This document shows, piece by piece, positions 50,474 through 61,100 of a DNA stretch of 64,000 bases. Numbering within the stretch: position 1 is the stretch's first letter; the number at the start of each line of letters is the position of its first letter. Origin of the DNA: Chlorella sorokiniana (taxonomy: Eukaryota; Chlorophyta; Trebouxiophyceae; Chlorellales; Chlorellaceae); NCBI GenBank assembly GCA_025917655.1, contig CP084620.1, positions 930,001-994,000 on the forward strand, read 5' to 3'. A program made the translations under genes and the position numbers. The notes beneath the pieces were generated by a model, which saw only the letters and a list, made by a program, of their open reading frames with translations, was not told the origin of the DNA and ran no database searches.

Positions 50474-51066
50474 CGGCTGGTCGCCGAAACTTGGGGATGG
50501 CGCGGAACCTTGGGTTAACGTCTGACTTGATCCATAAACTATGGTTTAGCGGGTAGACATCGATAGCGCCGATCCAGAGCAGAACAGCCTCTGCTGCAGC
50601 AAGTTTTTCGACGTTGCTGCCAGCGTGGATCGGACTAGAAAGTGGGAGGGAGGGGTCCCTCGATGCGCACCATAGGGCTGTGCAAGCTGCACGCGTTGGT
50701 GAATCGACAGAATCAGTGCCCCGAAGCTCTTGCAGGTTCCCCACCTTTTGGGTTGGTTTCCCTTGGCTCTTTATCGGCACCGCTGCAACCCTTGCCGCAC
50801 GGGTAAGCTACAGGTGGACTCTGTACACGCATAAAAGCTTGCAGAAGGTGCTGGTCGCGCTGGCCAGCCAGCCGGCCATCGTGCGAGGTGTATGATGACA
50901 GAAAGTCGCCGAGAAATACTTCACTGACGACATCCATCCTAATATAGTCTTCAAAGTTCACTGACACCTCACGGTCCAGCCCTCCCAAGTTGCACCCCCT
51001 TGCTGCGGCTTGAACCCTCGCTTGTTTCCCTTGCTGTAGGCCCCAATCGAAGCAGCATTGAGCATC
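50474..51066. promoter_or_regulatory. Divergent upstream region, oxidoreductase / QCR7
   Basis: About 590 bases between two divergent starts, both for probably mitochondrial proteins. A plus-strand open frame (50614-50895) exists but matches nothing known. No TATA box, repeat or RNA gene was recognised. Confidence 0.4.
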
Positions 51067-52043
51067 ATGGCCGCACGGGTGAGTGCGTGGGCCCGGAATG
51101 CTGCTTGGGCAAATTCAGGCGACGCGACGCCAGGCAGCGGGCGTCAACGGCTCACCTAGCGGCTTGCAGCAGGGCACCATTTGTTGTGGGGACATGGCGG
51201 CTCATGTCCCCCTGGCTGCTTGTCATTGAATCTGAAAGGGACAGCAGCATGATGCTTAGCAACGGGCCGCCTGCTTACGCGCCGTCGCTACCGCCCGCCC
51301 TCTCAGGCCGGCGTGCTGGCCAAGCTGTTTGACCCGCTGGTGGCTTGGATGGCGCCGCGGTACCAGGCGGTCGTGGCGAAGGAGCTGCGCAAGTACGGCC
51401 TGCGTTACGAGGACCTCTACGACCCGCAGCTGGACCTGGTGAGGCGGGCAGTTCTCGCAGCGGTCACCCATGGACCAGTCGGCGACGCCTGCAGCGCCCT
51501 TGCCTGGCTTGCAAGAAGAGGGGGCCTGCGGCACTCAGGGCGTGCCAAGCCGGCGGGCTGCCTGCACGCTGCATTCCTCCCTTCTCTCCTCACAGCTCGG
51601 AACCATTTCTCCCCTCGCTCATCCTCCCCCAGGATGTGGACGAGGCCCTGAAGCGCCTGCCGCAAGACGTGGTGGACGCGCGCAACCAGCGGCTGAAGCG
51701 CGCCCACGACCTGAACATGAAGCACAGCGAGCTGCCCGCCGACCTGCAGCAGCTGCAGACGCCCTACCAGTTCTACGTGAAGGACACGCTGGAGGTGTGT
51801 GTGTGTTGTGTGTGTGGGGGCGGGGGGCTGCAAGCCACGCCCCTGGTCTGCGCGCCAGCGGGCAGAATGGGATTCAATCGTCTGGCGTGCATCAAAGCCG
51901 TGTATGCTGCTCGCTTTGGCAACCAAATCTGCGTCTTGCGCCCGCGCGCCCCCGATTGTTCCCTCCCGCAGCTGGTGAGGCTGGAGAATGACGAGCGCCT
52001 GGCCCTGGGCACCGGCAAGCCCTATGAGCGCCAGCTGCCCTGA
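51067..52043 (+). CDS. QCR7: Ubiquinol-cytochrome c reductase subunit 7 (14-kDa subunit)
   Basis: Complex III subunit on the matrix side of the mitochondrial inner membrane. Four exons fit in phase with GT-AG borders: 51067-51078 (only 12 bases, MAAR), 51307-51438, 51633-51794 and 51972-52043, giving 125 residues, the usual family length. The protein reads AGVLAKLFDPLVAWMAPRYQ, LRKYGLRYEDLYDPQLDL, DVDEALKRLPQDVVDARNQR, LKRAHDLNMKHSELP, QTPYQFYVKDTLELVRLEND and ERLALGTGKPYERQLP. The block GLRYEDLYD, the EALKRLP helix, RAHDLNMKHSELP and the charged C-terminal helix match the UQCRB/QCR7 family. No frame break was seen. Confidence 0.93.
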
Positions 52044-52463
52044 CAGCACTATGAAGCGCTCCACCTCTCGCATAGCGCTTGGGTCACCGCCACCCAGCCC
52101 GGCCTGTGGTGTGCTCTGTGCTGCCTGACGCGGCCGGCCTGCCACAGCACGGGGCGAACTGAACAATTGGAGCAACGCCAGCTGGTTGTCCTTGCAGCCG
52201 CCCTGCTCCTTTCCTCCTGTCCAGGTGCTTGGTCTCTCCTTCCGCACCGCAGCTTCTAGTCGTTGTTACAAAACTTCCTGCCATTATGATGCCCAGCAGG
52301 CAGCAGCGAGAGCAACTCAGTGCAGGAAATTAGGCTGGGAGCTGCCAATTCAACATGCTCCACTAGCGTGCAGGTTGAAATGGGTTGCCGGCTGCAGGGG
52401 CATGCAGCGCGGCGTGCAGATGGAGTGCATGAAATGTTATGCTTGTCGGTCGTTATGCCTCAG
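52044..52463. other. Convergent 3' regions of QCR7 and CDT1
   Basis: About 420 bases between two stop codons on opposite strands. It should hold both 3' UTRs. Nothing else was recognised. Confidence 0.5.
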
Positions 52464-55242
52464 TCAGGCTGCCAGCCAGTTATTCGGCGGCCCCCGGCCC
52501 CTCGCCCCGTCGATGAATGCTTGCGGCAGGCTGTCGCCGCTCCTAGGCGGGGCCCCCTCCAGCGGCGCCAGGCGCGCCTCCGCCACCTGCCGCAGGCGCG
52601 CCGCCACCGCAGCGCTGTCTGCACGGCGGTTCACCCACAGCGCAGGCGTGCCGCAGCTGCCGTAGGGCTTGAGGGTGAGGTATTCGGGCGTGGAGGGCCA
52701 GCGCGCGGAGCTGAGCTTCCACGTCTGCCGCGGAGGAGGTCTCGGCGCCGCCCTGGCGTATGCGCTGCACCACCTCGCGCAGCTTGAGCGCATTTGGGCC
52801 CCTGGGGGGTGGGGGGTGGGAGGCAGAAACGTTACTTGCAGCTGAAGTATGTGCCTGAAATTGCCTGACAGGGGGTCGCTGGGGAGGGAGGTAGCAAGCT
52901 GGCGGCACCAATGAATCCAGTTGTGAGCCAGTGTGTTTGCGCGGAAGTGGTGCCACGCAGCCCACCTGCACCCCGAAGATGCGCTGCAGCCGGCTGAAAG
53001 TGCGCGGCAGCTGGCCGAGCGCCGCATTGCTGTCGCGCCGCTCGCGCGCCTCGTGGCTGCTCAGCCGGCGGTGCTCCTGCTCCGCAACCTCCAGCTTCTG
53101 CAGCGGGCGGGTCCAGCAGGCAAAGCAGCTTTTCAGAGGTTCCACGTATGCATACAGCACACCACTGCAAGCCGTCTTTAGGCAGCGGCAAAGCGACGCC
53201 ATTGGATGCGGGGCAGCGACCATGCCTCGCCGGCAAGTGCTGCTTCAGGCAGCTCTGCCGCCGCTCCCCAACATCCCTGCTTGCAGCTGGCCAGATCCCC
53301 TGCCAGGCAGATCCTGCGGAGCACAGCCCAATTGGCAAGCCGGCCCTCACCCGGAGCGTGTCCATGCTGATGATTCCGTCGGTGGACAGGCGCCGCAGCT
53401 GCTCCGGCATGCCCGCCAGCAGGGCGGCGTCCGCCTGCGCCTGTGCATCCAGCGCATCCGGCAGGCAGGCTCCGAACTGGAGGTCCTCGGGGGCGAGGGC
53501 TGCTGCCAGGGCCGCCTGCTTGGGGTGCAGCTCCGCCGCCGCGCCCGAGGTCTGCTGCGGCCGCTCGTCGAGCAGCCCACGGGCGGGCGTCGCGTGCTGC
53601 TGCGCCGCCGGCGACGCGAGCTGGCTGTGCAGCTTGTCCAGGGCGTGCCCGGCTTTGTGGCGCGGCCCGTCACCTGGCCGCGCGCAGCAGACGCCGCCAG
53701 CGTGGAAGCAGGGACGGTGGCCGCCCTGGACAGCTCACCTGCCGCGGCAAGGCCAGCCTGGCTGAACGACAGCCGGCGCTGCTTGTGGGCTTGGCGTGCC
53801 ACGGTGCTGGGGTGCATCGGCGGCCGGCCGGTGCGGCCGGTGGACGGCGGCGGCGCCAGGCCTGCAGTGGCGGGCGTGGCCGGCACGTCCAGCCGCTGTG
53901 CCGCCGCCGCCGGGCCCGCGCTGGGCAGGATGGCGGGGCTGCGGGCCGCCACCTGCGCCTCGGGCCGCGGCGGCAGCTGCTCCTGCGGCACGTCTGTCGC
54001 GTCCTCTGGGTACGGCGGCACAAACTGGGCAACGGGTGGCTCCTCTGCCGCAGCAGCGGCCGCCTCCAGTGGCTCCGCCGCCGCCGCGTCGCCAGCCTGG
54101 CGCAGCCGGCGCTGCCCGCGCCCCCAGATGCTCGCGGTAGCTGTCCAGCAGGTGCGCGGCCAGCCGGCAGTGCAGCAGGCGCCGCGCCGCCTGCATCTCG
54201 CCGTCTGCCGCTGCCGCGGGCACAGCACCGCTTTGGGCTGCAGCAGCCGCGGCTGCCGCGGTGTTGAGAGAGACGAGCAGGTGGGGCTCGGTGCGGCTGC
54301 TGTGGGCCGCCACCGACAGCCGCACCCACTCCAACGCCAGCGCTTCCGGCATCAGGTGCCGCAGTTGGGCCAGGTGGGACATCTGCTTAGGGGGCGGAAA
54401 GGAAGGATGCAAGCCAGGTGGGATGGACCACATGTGTTCAGGGAAGGGCAGGCAGGCCGGGGCCAAGCACCAGCACGCCACATCCGCAGCTTTCCTCCAA
54501 AGGGCGGCGCACCAGGAAGCGCCGCCCGCTCGCCTCCTCCACCGCCTGCCGCATGTTCTGGTAGGTGGTGCGCTGCCCGCGCTTGCGCATCACCTCGTGC
54601 ACGTTCTGCAGGCCGGCTGCAGCGTGGAGGGAAGAGAGGTGGGGGAGGAGGAGGGCCAGTCGCGCAGGCCGGGACTGCAGGCAGGCGCATTCCGTGCACT
54701 TTGCAGCCATGCCAGCGCTCACCAAACATGTCTGCAAGGGCGGCCAGCTTGCGGGAAGCTCCTGCTGCAGCAGCGGGTTGCGCGCCGCCGAGCGTGGGCC
54801 CGAGCGCCGCGCCACCGCCTCGTCTACCGCACGCCGCGCCGCCTTGCTGGCGCTTTCCTTCTGGGTGGACAGCTTGGGAGGGGACGTGGCAGCTGGCACA
54901 GATATGCCCGCCGCCGTGAGGAATGCTGCTCCCCTGCTGCCTGCATGGGGCAAGGCAGGATGCGGCTCGGCGCAAAGGCTGGCAGGAGCTGGCAGCAGCG
55001 GCCGCCAACCCCAAGCAGTGGCCATCAGGTGATGGGGCTGATGACCCACCTTTCTTTGGAGCTACTCTAGCAGCTTGCTTGCTGCGTGAGCCAGGCGCTG
55101 AGCCGGGCGACGCTGCGGACACTGACCTGCCGCCCACCTCCCCGTTTGGCGAGGTCGCAGCAATACGACTTCGTTTCGTCGCTGAAGCTATTTCTTGATC
55201 GGCGGCGGCAACAGCCGTCCGCTTGCGTGTGGTCACCCCCAT
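52464..55242 (-). CDS. CDT1: DNA replication licensing factor CDT1
   Basis: CDT1 loads MCM2-7 onto origins. The start MGVTTRKRTAVAAADQEIAS (ATG 55242) is basic and probably nuclear-targeting (ATKRSRIAA), within a disordered Ser/Ala-rich N-terminus. The central winged-helix domain reads NPLLQQELPA, KLAALADMF, GLQNVHEVMRKRGQRTTYQN, MRQAVEEASGRRFL and HLAQLRHLMPEALALEWVRL, then HLLVSLNTA, an Ala-rich loop and LLHCRLAAHLLDSYREHL. The C-terminal MCM-binding winged helix includes DGIISMDTLR, KLEVAEQEHRRLSSHEARER, LGQLPRTFSRLQRIFGVQ, LKLREVVQRIRQG and PEYLTLKPYGSCGTPALWV, ending NNWLAA at 52464-52466. The order fits CDT1 across plants and animals. A PIP-box degron was not found with confidence. Intron borders are approximate. 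Confidence 0.83.
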
Positions 55243-55639
55243 GATGCCTGCAACTGCTCGCGAGCGCCTGCGGCGCTGTTAATGGAGTCAAATGCTGTTA
55301 CGAGACACAATAAAAGACTCAAGGTGCGGATGAAGCCTCTGCGACGAGGATTTTCAAATGGCGGGGCTGATGAGCTGGCGGGCGGGTCGGCGCCTTGGGG
55401 CTTCTGCTCGTTCAAGGCCACGGAGGCGGCCATGCCAGCTTTGGCTCTTTGCTACAAGCAGTCAGAATGTCGCGGTAGACTGTTGCATTGTGCACAGGCT
55501 ATTTGGCTGGCAACACTGCCCAGGCTGCAGCAAAACAAGTTGGTGTGAGGCGCTGGTGGGCCGCCGCCGCCACCGCTGGGTGTGACCTAATGTGACGACT
55601 CTGGAGTGCTGCAGAGCAGTGGTTAGTCGAGGCACAAAG
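55243..55639. other. Intergenic between CDT1 start and the tRNA terminator
   Basis: CDT1 upstream region, about 400 bases. No conserved protein or RNA was recognised apart from the tRNA elements listed separately. Confidence 0.5.
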
Positions 55640-55644
55640 AAAAA
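55640..55644 (-). terminator. RNA polymerase III oligo-T terminator of the permuted tRNA
   Basis: Five A on the plus strand, so TTTTT on the minus strand, eight bases after the end of the tRNA 5' half. A second TTT follows. Its place after the 5' half, not after the T arm, supports transcription of the permuted order. Confidence 0.75.
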
Positions 55645-55652
55645 GATCTACA

Positions 55653-55737
55653 TAGAAGTCACACGCCTTATCCACTAGGCCAAGAGGGCAACAGACACAA
55701 ACGCCCCCTCTGGGATTCGAACCCAGGATCTTGTGAT
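55653..55737 (-). tRNA. Circularly permuted tRNA-Arg (anticodon UCU)
   Basis: On the minus strand the 3' half comes first (55737-55702): A38, anticodon stem TCACA, variable AGATC, T stem CTGGG, loop TTCGAAT, CCCAG, acceptor AGGGGGC and discriminator G73. A 12-base spacer (55701-55690) follows. Then the 5' half (55689-55653): acceptor GCCCTCT, TG, D stem GCCT, loop AGTGGATA, AGGC, G26, anticodon stem TGTGA and CTTCTA. Joining base 37 to base 38 gives the loop CTTCTAA and a 73-nt cloverleaf. The acceptor is 7/7 paired (one G-T), the D stem 4/4, the anticodon stem 5/5 and the T stem 5/5. The B box (GGTTCGAATCC, 55723-55713) lies upstream of the A box (TGGCCTAGTGG, 55682-55672). The junction is the normal tRNA intron site. 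TGTA just after the 5' half (55652-55649) can pair with TACA in the leader (55746-55743), a relaxed splicing helix. Confidence 0.93.
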
Positions 55738-56140
55738 AGCACTGTAATCTGGTCCGACCAGCATAGCCTCAGGCAGAAGCGAGGAGGAAGCCATGAAATT
55801 ACCGTATATAAAGCAGAACCACGGTTTTTGGCCTACAAAAAAATGCGGTACAAAACTGCAATACTGTCTGTCCCCAGCGCGCTACCTTGTCTGCTCTCTG
55901 TAACAGTCAATGCGCCAAGTCAATGCGGCTTTGTCAAGTCAAGTCATGCGGCTTTGTACCGTACCAGAGCAAGAAGGATGCCTGGTACGTGTCCCCCATG
56001 CGTTGCCGCGCATGGGTCTCTGCAAGAGCATCAGCAGGACCAGTACTTTCGGCGAGCAGCCATGCATCTGCTTCTACTCTTGTGGGCATGAGCGCATGCT
56101 GTCATATGAACGTGCTGCACGTGCATTTGCCAGAAAATCT
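55738..56140. other. Upstream region of the tRNA and GST 3' region
   Basis: About 400 bases. It contains the TATA-like element described separately and a short repeated phrase (ttgtcaagtc / aagtcatgcg, near 55930-55955). No coding feature was recognised. Confidence 0.45.
55805..55810 (-). promoter_or_regulatory. TATA-like element upstream of the permuted tRNA
   Basis: TATATA (within cgtatataaa on the plus strand) lies about 68 bases upstream of the first tRNA base on the minus strand, in an otherwise GC-rich area. Plant and algal tRNA genes often have A/T-rich upstream elements. The distance is rather long, so this is only suggestive. Confidence 0.3.
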
Positions 56141-57323
56141 CTAGGGCTGATTCAGTAAGGCAGCGTTGTGTGGGTGCAGCTGGAAGCAGCCAAACGTCTC
56201 ATAATCAAAGAAATCCAGGCTGCGATGTTGGCGGTACGCTTGCAGCAGAGCGGCGCTGCTGGCGGCGCTGGTGCGGCACGAAGGCCGAGCATCCATGGCT
56301 GCCAGCCAGCGCCCGATGCTGCCGCCCAGCGCTGCGCTGACATCGTATCGTGTCAGCGGCGCGGCCACATCAAAGCGCTTCATGAACGGGTAAACCACGA
56401 TGTCTGCCAGGCTGGGCTGCGAACCCAGCAGGTACGGGCCGCCGTGACGCTCCAGCGAGGCGTGCAGCCCGCGCAGGTGCTCCTCAAAGCTGGCGCGCTG
56501 CGCCGCCGTCTGCCCGCTGCCAATGCCCCAGCTGCGCGCAGTGCTGCCTGCGCCGGGGCAGCAGGCTTGGCAAGGTGAGCTGTGGAAGGTGCGTGTCATA
56601 CCCTGGAGTGTTTGCTGCAGCTTTGCTGCAGGGAAAAGCTCTCCCTGAAGCAGCAACCACAGGGCGGGCCTGCCATGCATGCAGCCCAGCCCTGGCCTGG
56701 CATCCCACCCCTGGCCCACCTGACATCAAATCCAGCCCAGATGACACCACGCCGCTGCACGGCCCCCGCAGCAGCGCCTCCATCTCCTGCTGAAGGCCCG
56801 GCTCAGCGGGCGTGAGGCTAGGCCCTGCCGCCGCCGCGTCCAGGTAGCGGCAGATGTCGGCAGACTCGGTGTGCACCCGGCCGGCGTGCCGCAGCGCGGG
56901 CACCAGCCCCCGCGGGTTCACCCGACCGTACCAGGCGGGCTTGCGGGACAGGTCCACGTGCACCAACCGGTGCGGCACGCCCTTCTCTAGCAAGGTGATC
57001 CACACGCGCTCAGCATACTGCGGCACAGGAAAGGCCGACGAGCAGATGTGAGATTCGGCTGCACCCGCGCCGCAGAAGCCGAGCAAGCCAGTACGCTCAC
57101 CGGACAGAGCGTGTGCGTGTAGAAAACTGTTCCCTGCATAGTGTGCAAGTGGTCTCGTAAAACTAAACGTCTGGTGGCAAGGCACTGGCCCCCTCGCGCA
57201 CTGCACCTGCCCGCTGGGTGGTGCCGCCATGTCCGCCGCCTCTTCTGCTGTGCACAGGGCGGCCGCATCGTGATAAGCGGCGCAGCCTTCCGGGATGGCT
57301 GATGAATCGATGCGACGGGGCAT
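56141..57323 (-). CDS. Cys-type glutathione S-transferase (omega/lambda/DHAR-like)
   Basis: Likely a thiol transferase or dehydroascorbate-reductase-type GST. A 33-base exon (57133-57101) encodes GTVFYTHTLCP, and the next exon continues YAERVWITLLEKGVPHRL. This places the catalytic Cys in LCPYAERV, as in Cys-GSTs. Then VDLSRKPAWYGRVNPRGLVP (cis-Pro), HTESADICRYLD (glutathione gamma-Glu site), SFEEHLRGLHASLERHGGPY, LLGSQPSLADIVVYPFMKRF and GGSIGRWLAAMDARPSCRTS, ending HNAALLNQP at 56141-56143. The exon before the 33-base exon ends MAAPPSGQ at 57207, in phase. The start may be ATG 57230 (MAAPPSGQ) or, as given here, 57323 (MPRRIDSSAIPEGCAAYHDA). No clear transit peptide, so a cytosolic site is likely. 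Confidence 0.82.
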
Positions 57324-58111
57324 ACGGCCGGTGCGTCGCCAAGCGAGGCGCAACAGTGGACTGCGGGCTGTGCTTCTGCCTGTAGCCAGCTGGTTGCGTG
57401 GGTGTGTTGATGCGATCATGATGGGGCTAAGGCAGCGACTACGCACTGCTGCATTTTCGTTGAGAGCACCTAGGACAGCACGCCGAGCGCCGCCCCCATG
57501 ACAAACGCTGAAGGTGCAAAACATGTTGGGATTACAGATCATTAAACGGGAAACGACACATTCGTTGCTGGCAACAATAGAAGACCGCAGTGAAAAGCGG
57601 GACCGAAAACTGGGGGCCAGCAGTGGCAGACTGGACACGAGCTCAGAACGGGTTGGCGCCTATCAGCAGGCGACAGCAGCATCGGCAGGGAAAGTTGGAT
57701 TCATTGGCACCCGGGGCAGCAACGGCAGCACCCGATCTGCATTGTCTGCAAACTGAGCGCAGCGCCCGCGCGGGAAAAAGCGCAGGCAGGGGCAGGGCCG
57801 GGAGGAGACAGTACACACAAGCGCCGCCAGCGGGGACGCGGCATGTATGGCGTGGGGTTTGAGGCGCGGAGACAGTCAAGGCAGCGAGCCACACGCCGAA
57901 AAAGTGTGGGGGCAAGGAAGAGGGGTGGCAGCAGCGAAACAGTGCTTCCGGGTGCCTGACAATGGAGGTTTAGGTAATGATACACGCCGGGGCAGAGAGC
58001 AAGGGGAGCATGTCTTCAAGGTGCTCAAACCAGGGGCCGGGGGTGGGGGTGGGGGTGGGAGGGTTGGGGGTGTGTGTGCTAGGGAGGGGCAAACCGCGGC
58101 TCCCCAGCCGT
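57324..58111. other. Intergenic: GST upstream / ATP-ADP translocase downstream
   Basis: About 790 bases containing the GST promoter and the translocase 3' UTR. A G-rich stretch with three GGGGGT units lies at 58037-58060. No RNA gene or conserved coding segment was found. Confidence 0.45.
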
Positions 58112-61100
58112 TCAAGCCGCCTGCGGGCTAGTGGCGGGAGCAGGCGTGGGCGTGCCTGCGCCGCCCGCGCCGTTCAGCCCGCCCACAGGCGGCTCGGCGG
58201 TGCCGTTGGGCGGCGCCGCGGCGGCCGCCTCCGCCTCCTTGGCCTTCTGCTGCTCATACTCCTTCAGCTGCGCCCCCAGGCTCATCACCGCGCGCAGCCA
58301 GGAGAGGATGACGGCGGTGAAGGCGGCGGCGATGACGGGCAGCGAGCCGGCGATGGAGCCAGTCACCAGCAGCAGCGCCTGGGTCACCCAAGCGCCGCCT
58401 GGGGGGGGCAGCCAGGGCGCACAAGCGGTGCAGTCAGGTCGGGAGCAGCAGGCTTGCAGGCCCCAGGAACAGGGGCGCCGTGCCCCAAACAGGCGCACCC
58501 CACAGCCCGTACCTACCTCCACCCTACATGCAAAACCAGGTCTTGATTGGATACTGCTGTGCACCAATCGCCGTCTCCGCCGCCGCCCCCGCCCGGCCAT
58601 CCCCTCCCCCTTGGGTCGAATCGCCCCCGGTGCCGCCCCCAGAGCACTCACCCGACTTGCCGATCTGGGAGCCCAGCAGGTCCACCGCCGCCTTGCCCTT
58701 GCTCTTCTCCTCCCTCGACATCTCGATGTACACCATCTCCTTGGCGGGGTCGAACAGCGAGAACTTGGAGGAGCGCGCAAACACCTGGGTGACGGCGCCC
58801 GCGGCCGCCCCCGCCACCGCCATGGCCCCGCGTCCAGCCCCCCAGGCTGAGCCCCTGGTTGGCGGCCAGCGACAGGCCGAAGAAGCCGGCGCCCGCCAGC
58901 AGCATGATGGCGGGGGTGGCGGAGGCTGCGGCGATCCAGCCCAGGTCTGCAGGTGGGGAGACGGCGGGAGGCGGACAGGATGGAAGGACAGCAGGGCGGG
59001 AACAGGCGCAGCAGGCACAGCAGGGCCGCCTTTAACCAGTGCCGACAGCCCCCGCCCGCAGAAGCCGCACACCACGTGGCATCGTACGCCGCACTGCACT
59101 GCACTGTGCGGCCGCCCACTCACACTGGAACACAAACTTGCCCAGCAGCATGAGGGCGATGGTGCAGTAGCCGGTGGCGATGGACACATCCGCCAGCACC
59201 GACTGGTAGGCGGCGGGGGTGGGGTAGAGCGCGCGCAGCTGCCCCTTCCACGCAAACTCAAACAGGCGGTGGCTGACGCCGCACGACACCACCAGCAGCG
59301 CCAGGTTCAGGATCTGCGGCGGGGCGGCGCCGGGAGAGCGAGCAAGGGTTGCGTGGGCCGGGATGCAGCCGCGGGCAAAGAGTGCAGGGCGGGAACGGAA
59401 GCGTCGGTGCCATGCCGTGCAGAGCATCCAGCCTGTTGCATTGCAAGCGCAGAGCGGAGGGAGCGCGGCGGCACCTTTGGGCTGCTGCGGATGACGGCGA
59501 AGCTCTGCCCCAGGCTGCCCTTCTTCTTCTTCTTCTTCACAGTGGGCTTGGTGCCGTCGGGGTCAATGGCGCAGTAGTCGCCCACGCACCACCTGCAGGC
59601 AAACGGCGGCGGCGGCCGGGGACAGCTGCGGCTGGGCATCCAAGCGGGGTCCTGCCCTGCAGGCTTCTCCACCACCCTCCAGACCACCACAATGCAAACA
59701 GCGAGCCCCGCGAGGCCCCAAGGGCGGCGGTGCAGTGCTGCCAGCCGTGAGCCGGCCAGGCGGCAGCAGAGTGGCTGGGATCCTCTTGCTCAAGGGCCGG
59801 CGACACACAGAGGCCCACGCATGCCAGCCCCTCACTTGTCCAGCGCAAACTTGGCGGCCATCATGACGCCGGTGAGGCACACGATGCCGCCCACCAGGTA
59901 GTTGAGCATGGCCTGGGGCAGGACAGGCGGGAGCGCGGGTGGTGGCGGCGCAGGCTGCCTGGCAAGGGTGCAGCGCGCTGAAGCCAGCGCACCGTGCCCA
60001 GCAGCACAACACACACATACAGCCATGCCTGTGCATGCCCACCTGGGTGGAGCCGCCCGCCATGGGCACCAGGGTGCGGTTGACCCACTTGACCCAGCTG
60101 CCCGCCAGCACCAGCGCCACGTTGGCGGCAATGCCCATCAGGGGGTACACAGTCTGTACGCAGAGGTGGGGTGTGGCGTGCTTGAATGGCTTCGTTATTT
60201 ATAATTGCCATGCAGTGAAGCAGCACCACGTGGCCACTGCAGCCCAGCTATGGCAGCCCAGCCAGTGCAAGCAATGGAAGATGCAGAAAACGAGTGCCCT
60301 ATCTCTGCGCTGTTGACAACCTTCCATCCTTCAGCCAAAGAGCCCCCCTCCCCCTTGCGGAGCTCCTCCCACCCCACCCCAAGGACCCCGGCTGCGCCGC
60401 GCACCTTGGCCTCGCTGACGGTGCACACCTCGTTGGCCAGTGACCAGAAGAGGACGGAGATGGCGACTGAGCCCCACAGCTCCGAGGCGCAGTAGAAGAG
60501 GGAGAAGGTCCAGTACTCCACCACTGCAATGGGAGGGGTATGTTGGGGGGAGGGGGCACAGCAGTGGATTCGCAGGGTGGCTGACCCGCGCTCTGCTGCT
60601 GCGGCGAGCTGCACGCCGGTGGTGCAGGTCTGGGGAGCACGCCAGGTTTCACGTGCCTGCCCCCCCAAGCGCACCCTTGAGCAGGCCGTGCAGCCCGGCA
60701 GGCACCAGGGGCGCGGTGGCGGCGTAGAAGCCGTTGAGGTGCAGCGAGCCGTGCATGGGGTAGAGCACCGCGGTGAACAGGATGTAGAAGGCGACCAGGG
60801 GGCCAGCGCTGCGTAGAACACCGATCTCTGGGGGAAGTGCGGCAGGGCGGCAGCACGGCGTTGAAGCGCTGGACCGAGGTGTGAGGGCAGGCAGAGAGAA
60901 GCTTGAATGATGAGGACCAAGGAACCCAGGCCGCCCGCTGCCCCCCCCCCGCCCCCTTGCTCCGCCCCTCACCGAGGGCAGCGCCTCCACCATCTTGCCG
61001 TAGGCCATGAAGAAGGCGAGGGAGGCGGGCAGCACGACGCACGAGGCCAGGAAGGGCAGCGTCTCCGCCCCCGCGGTGGTCACCATGATGGCGTCCTTCA

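Noticed and set aside
50614-50895. 93-residue plus-strand open frame upstream of QCR7
   Set aside because: No similarity known to me and it lies in the expected divergent promoter; chance frame is likely.
52931-54919. 662-residue plus-strand open frame opposite CDT1
   Set aside because: It spans CDT1 exons and introns alike and has no conserved segment; CDT1 motifs lie on the minus strand.
55653-55737. Conventional (unpermuted) tRNA or tRNA fragment
   Set aside because: In genomic order the acceptor strands cannot form a cloverleaf with the T arm before the D arm. Full pairing of all four stems only after rejoining, plus the terminator position, argues against a random fragment pair.
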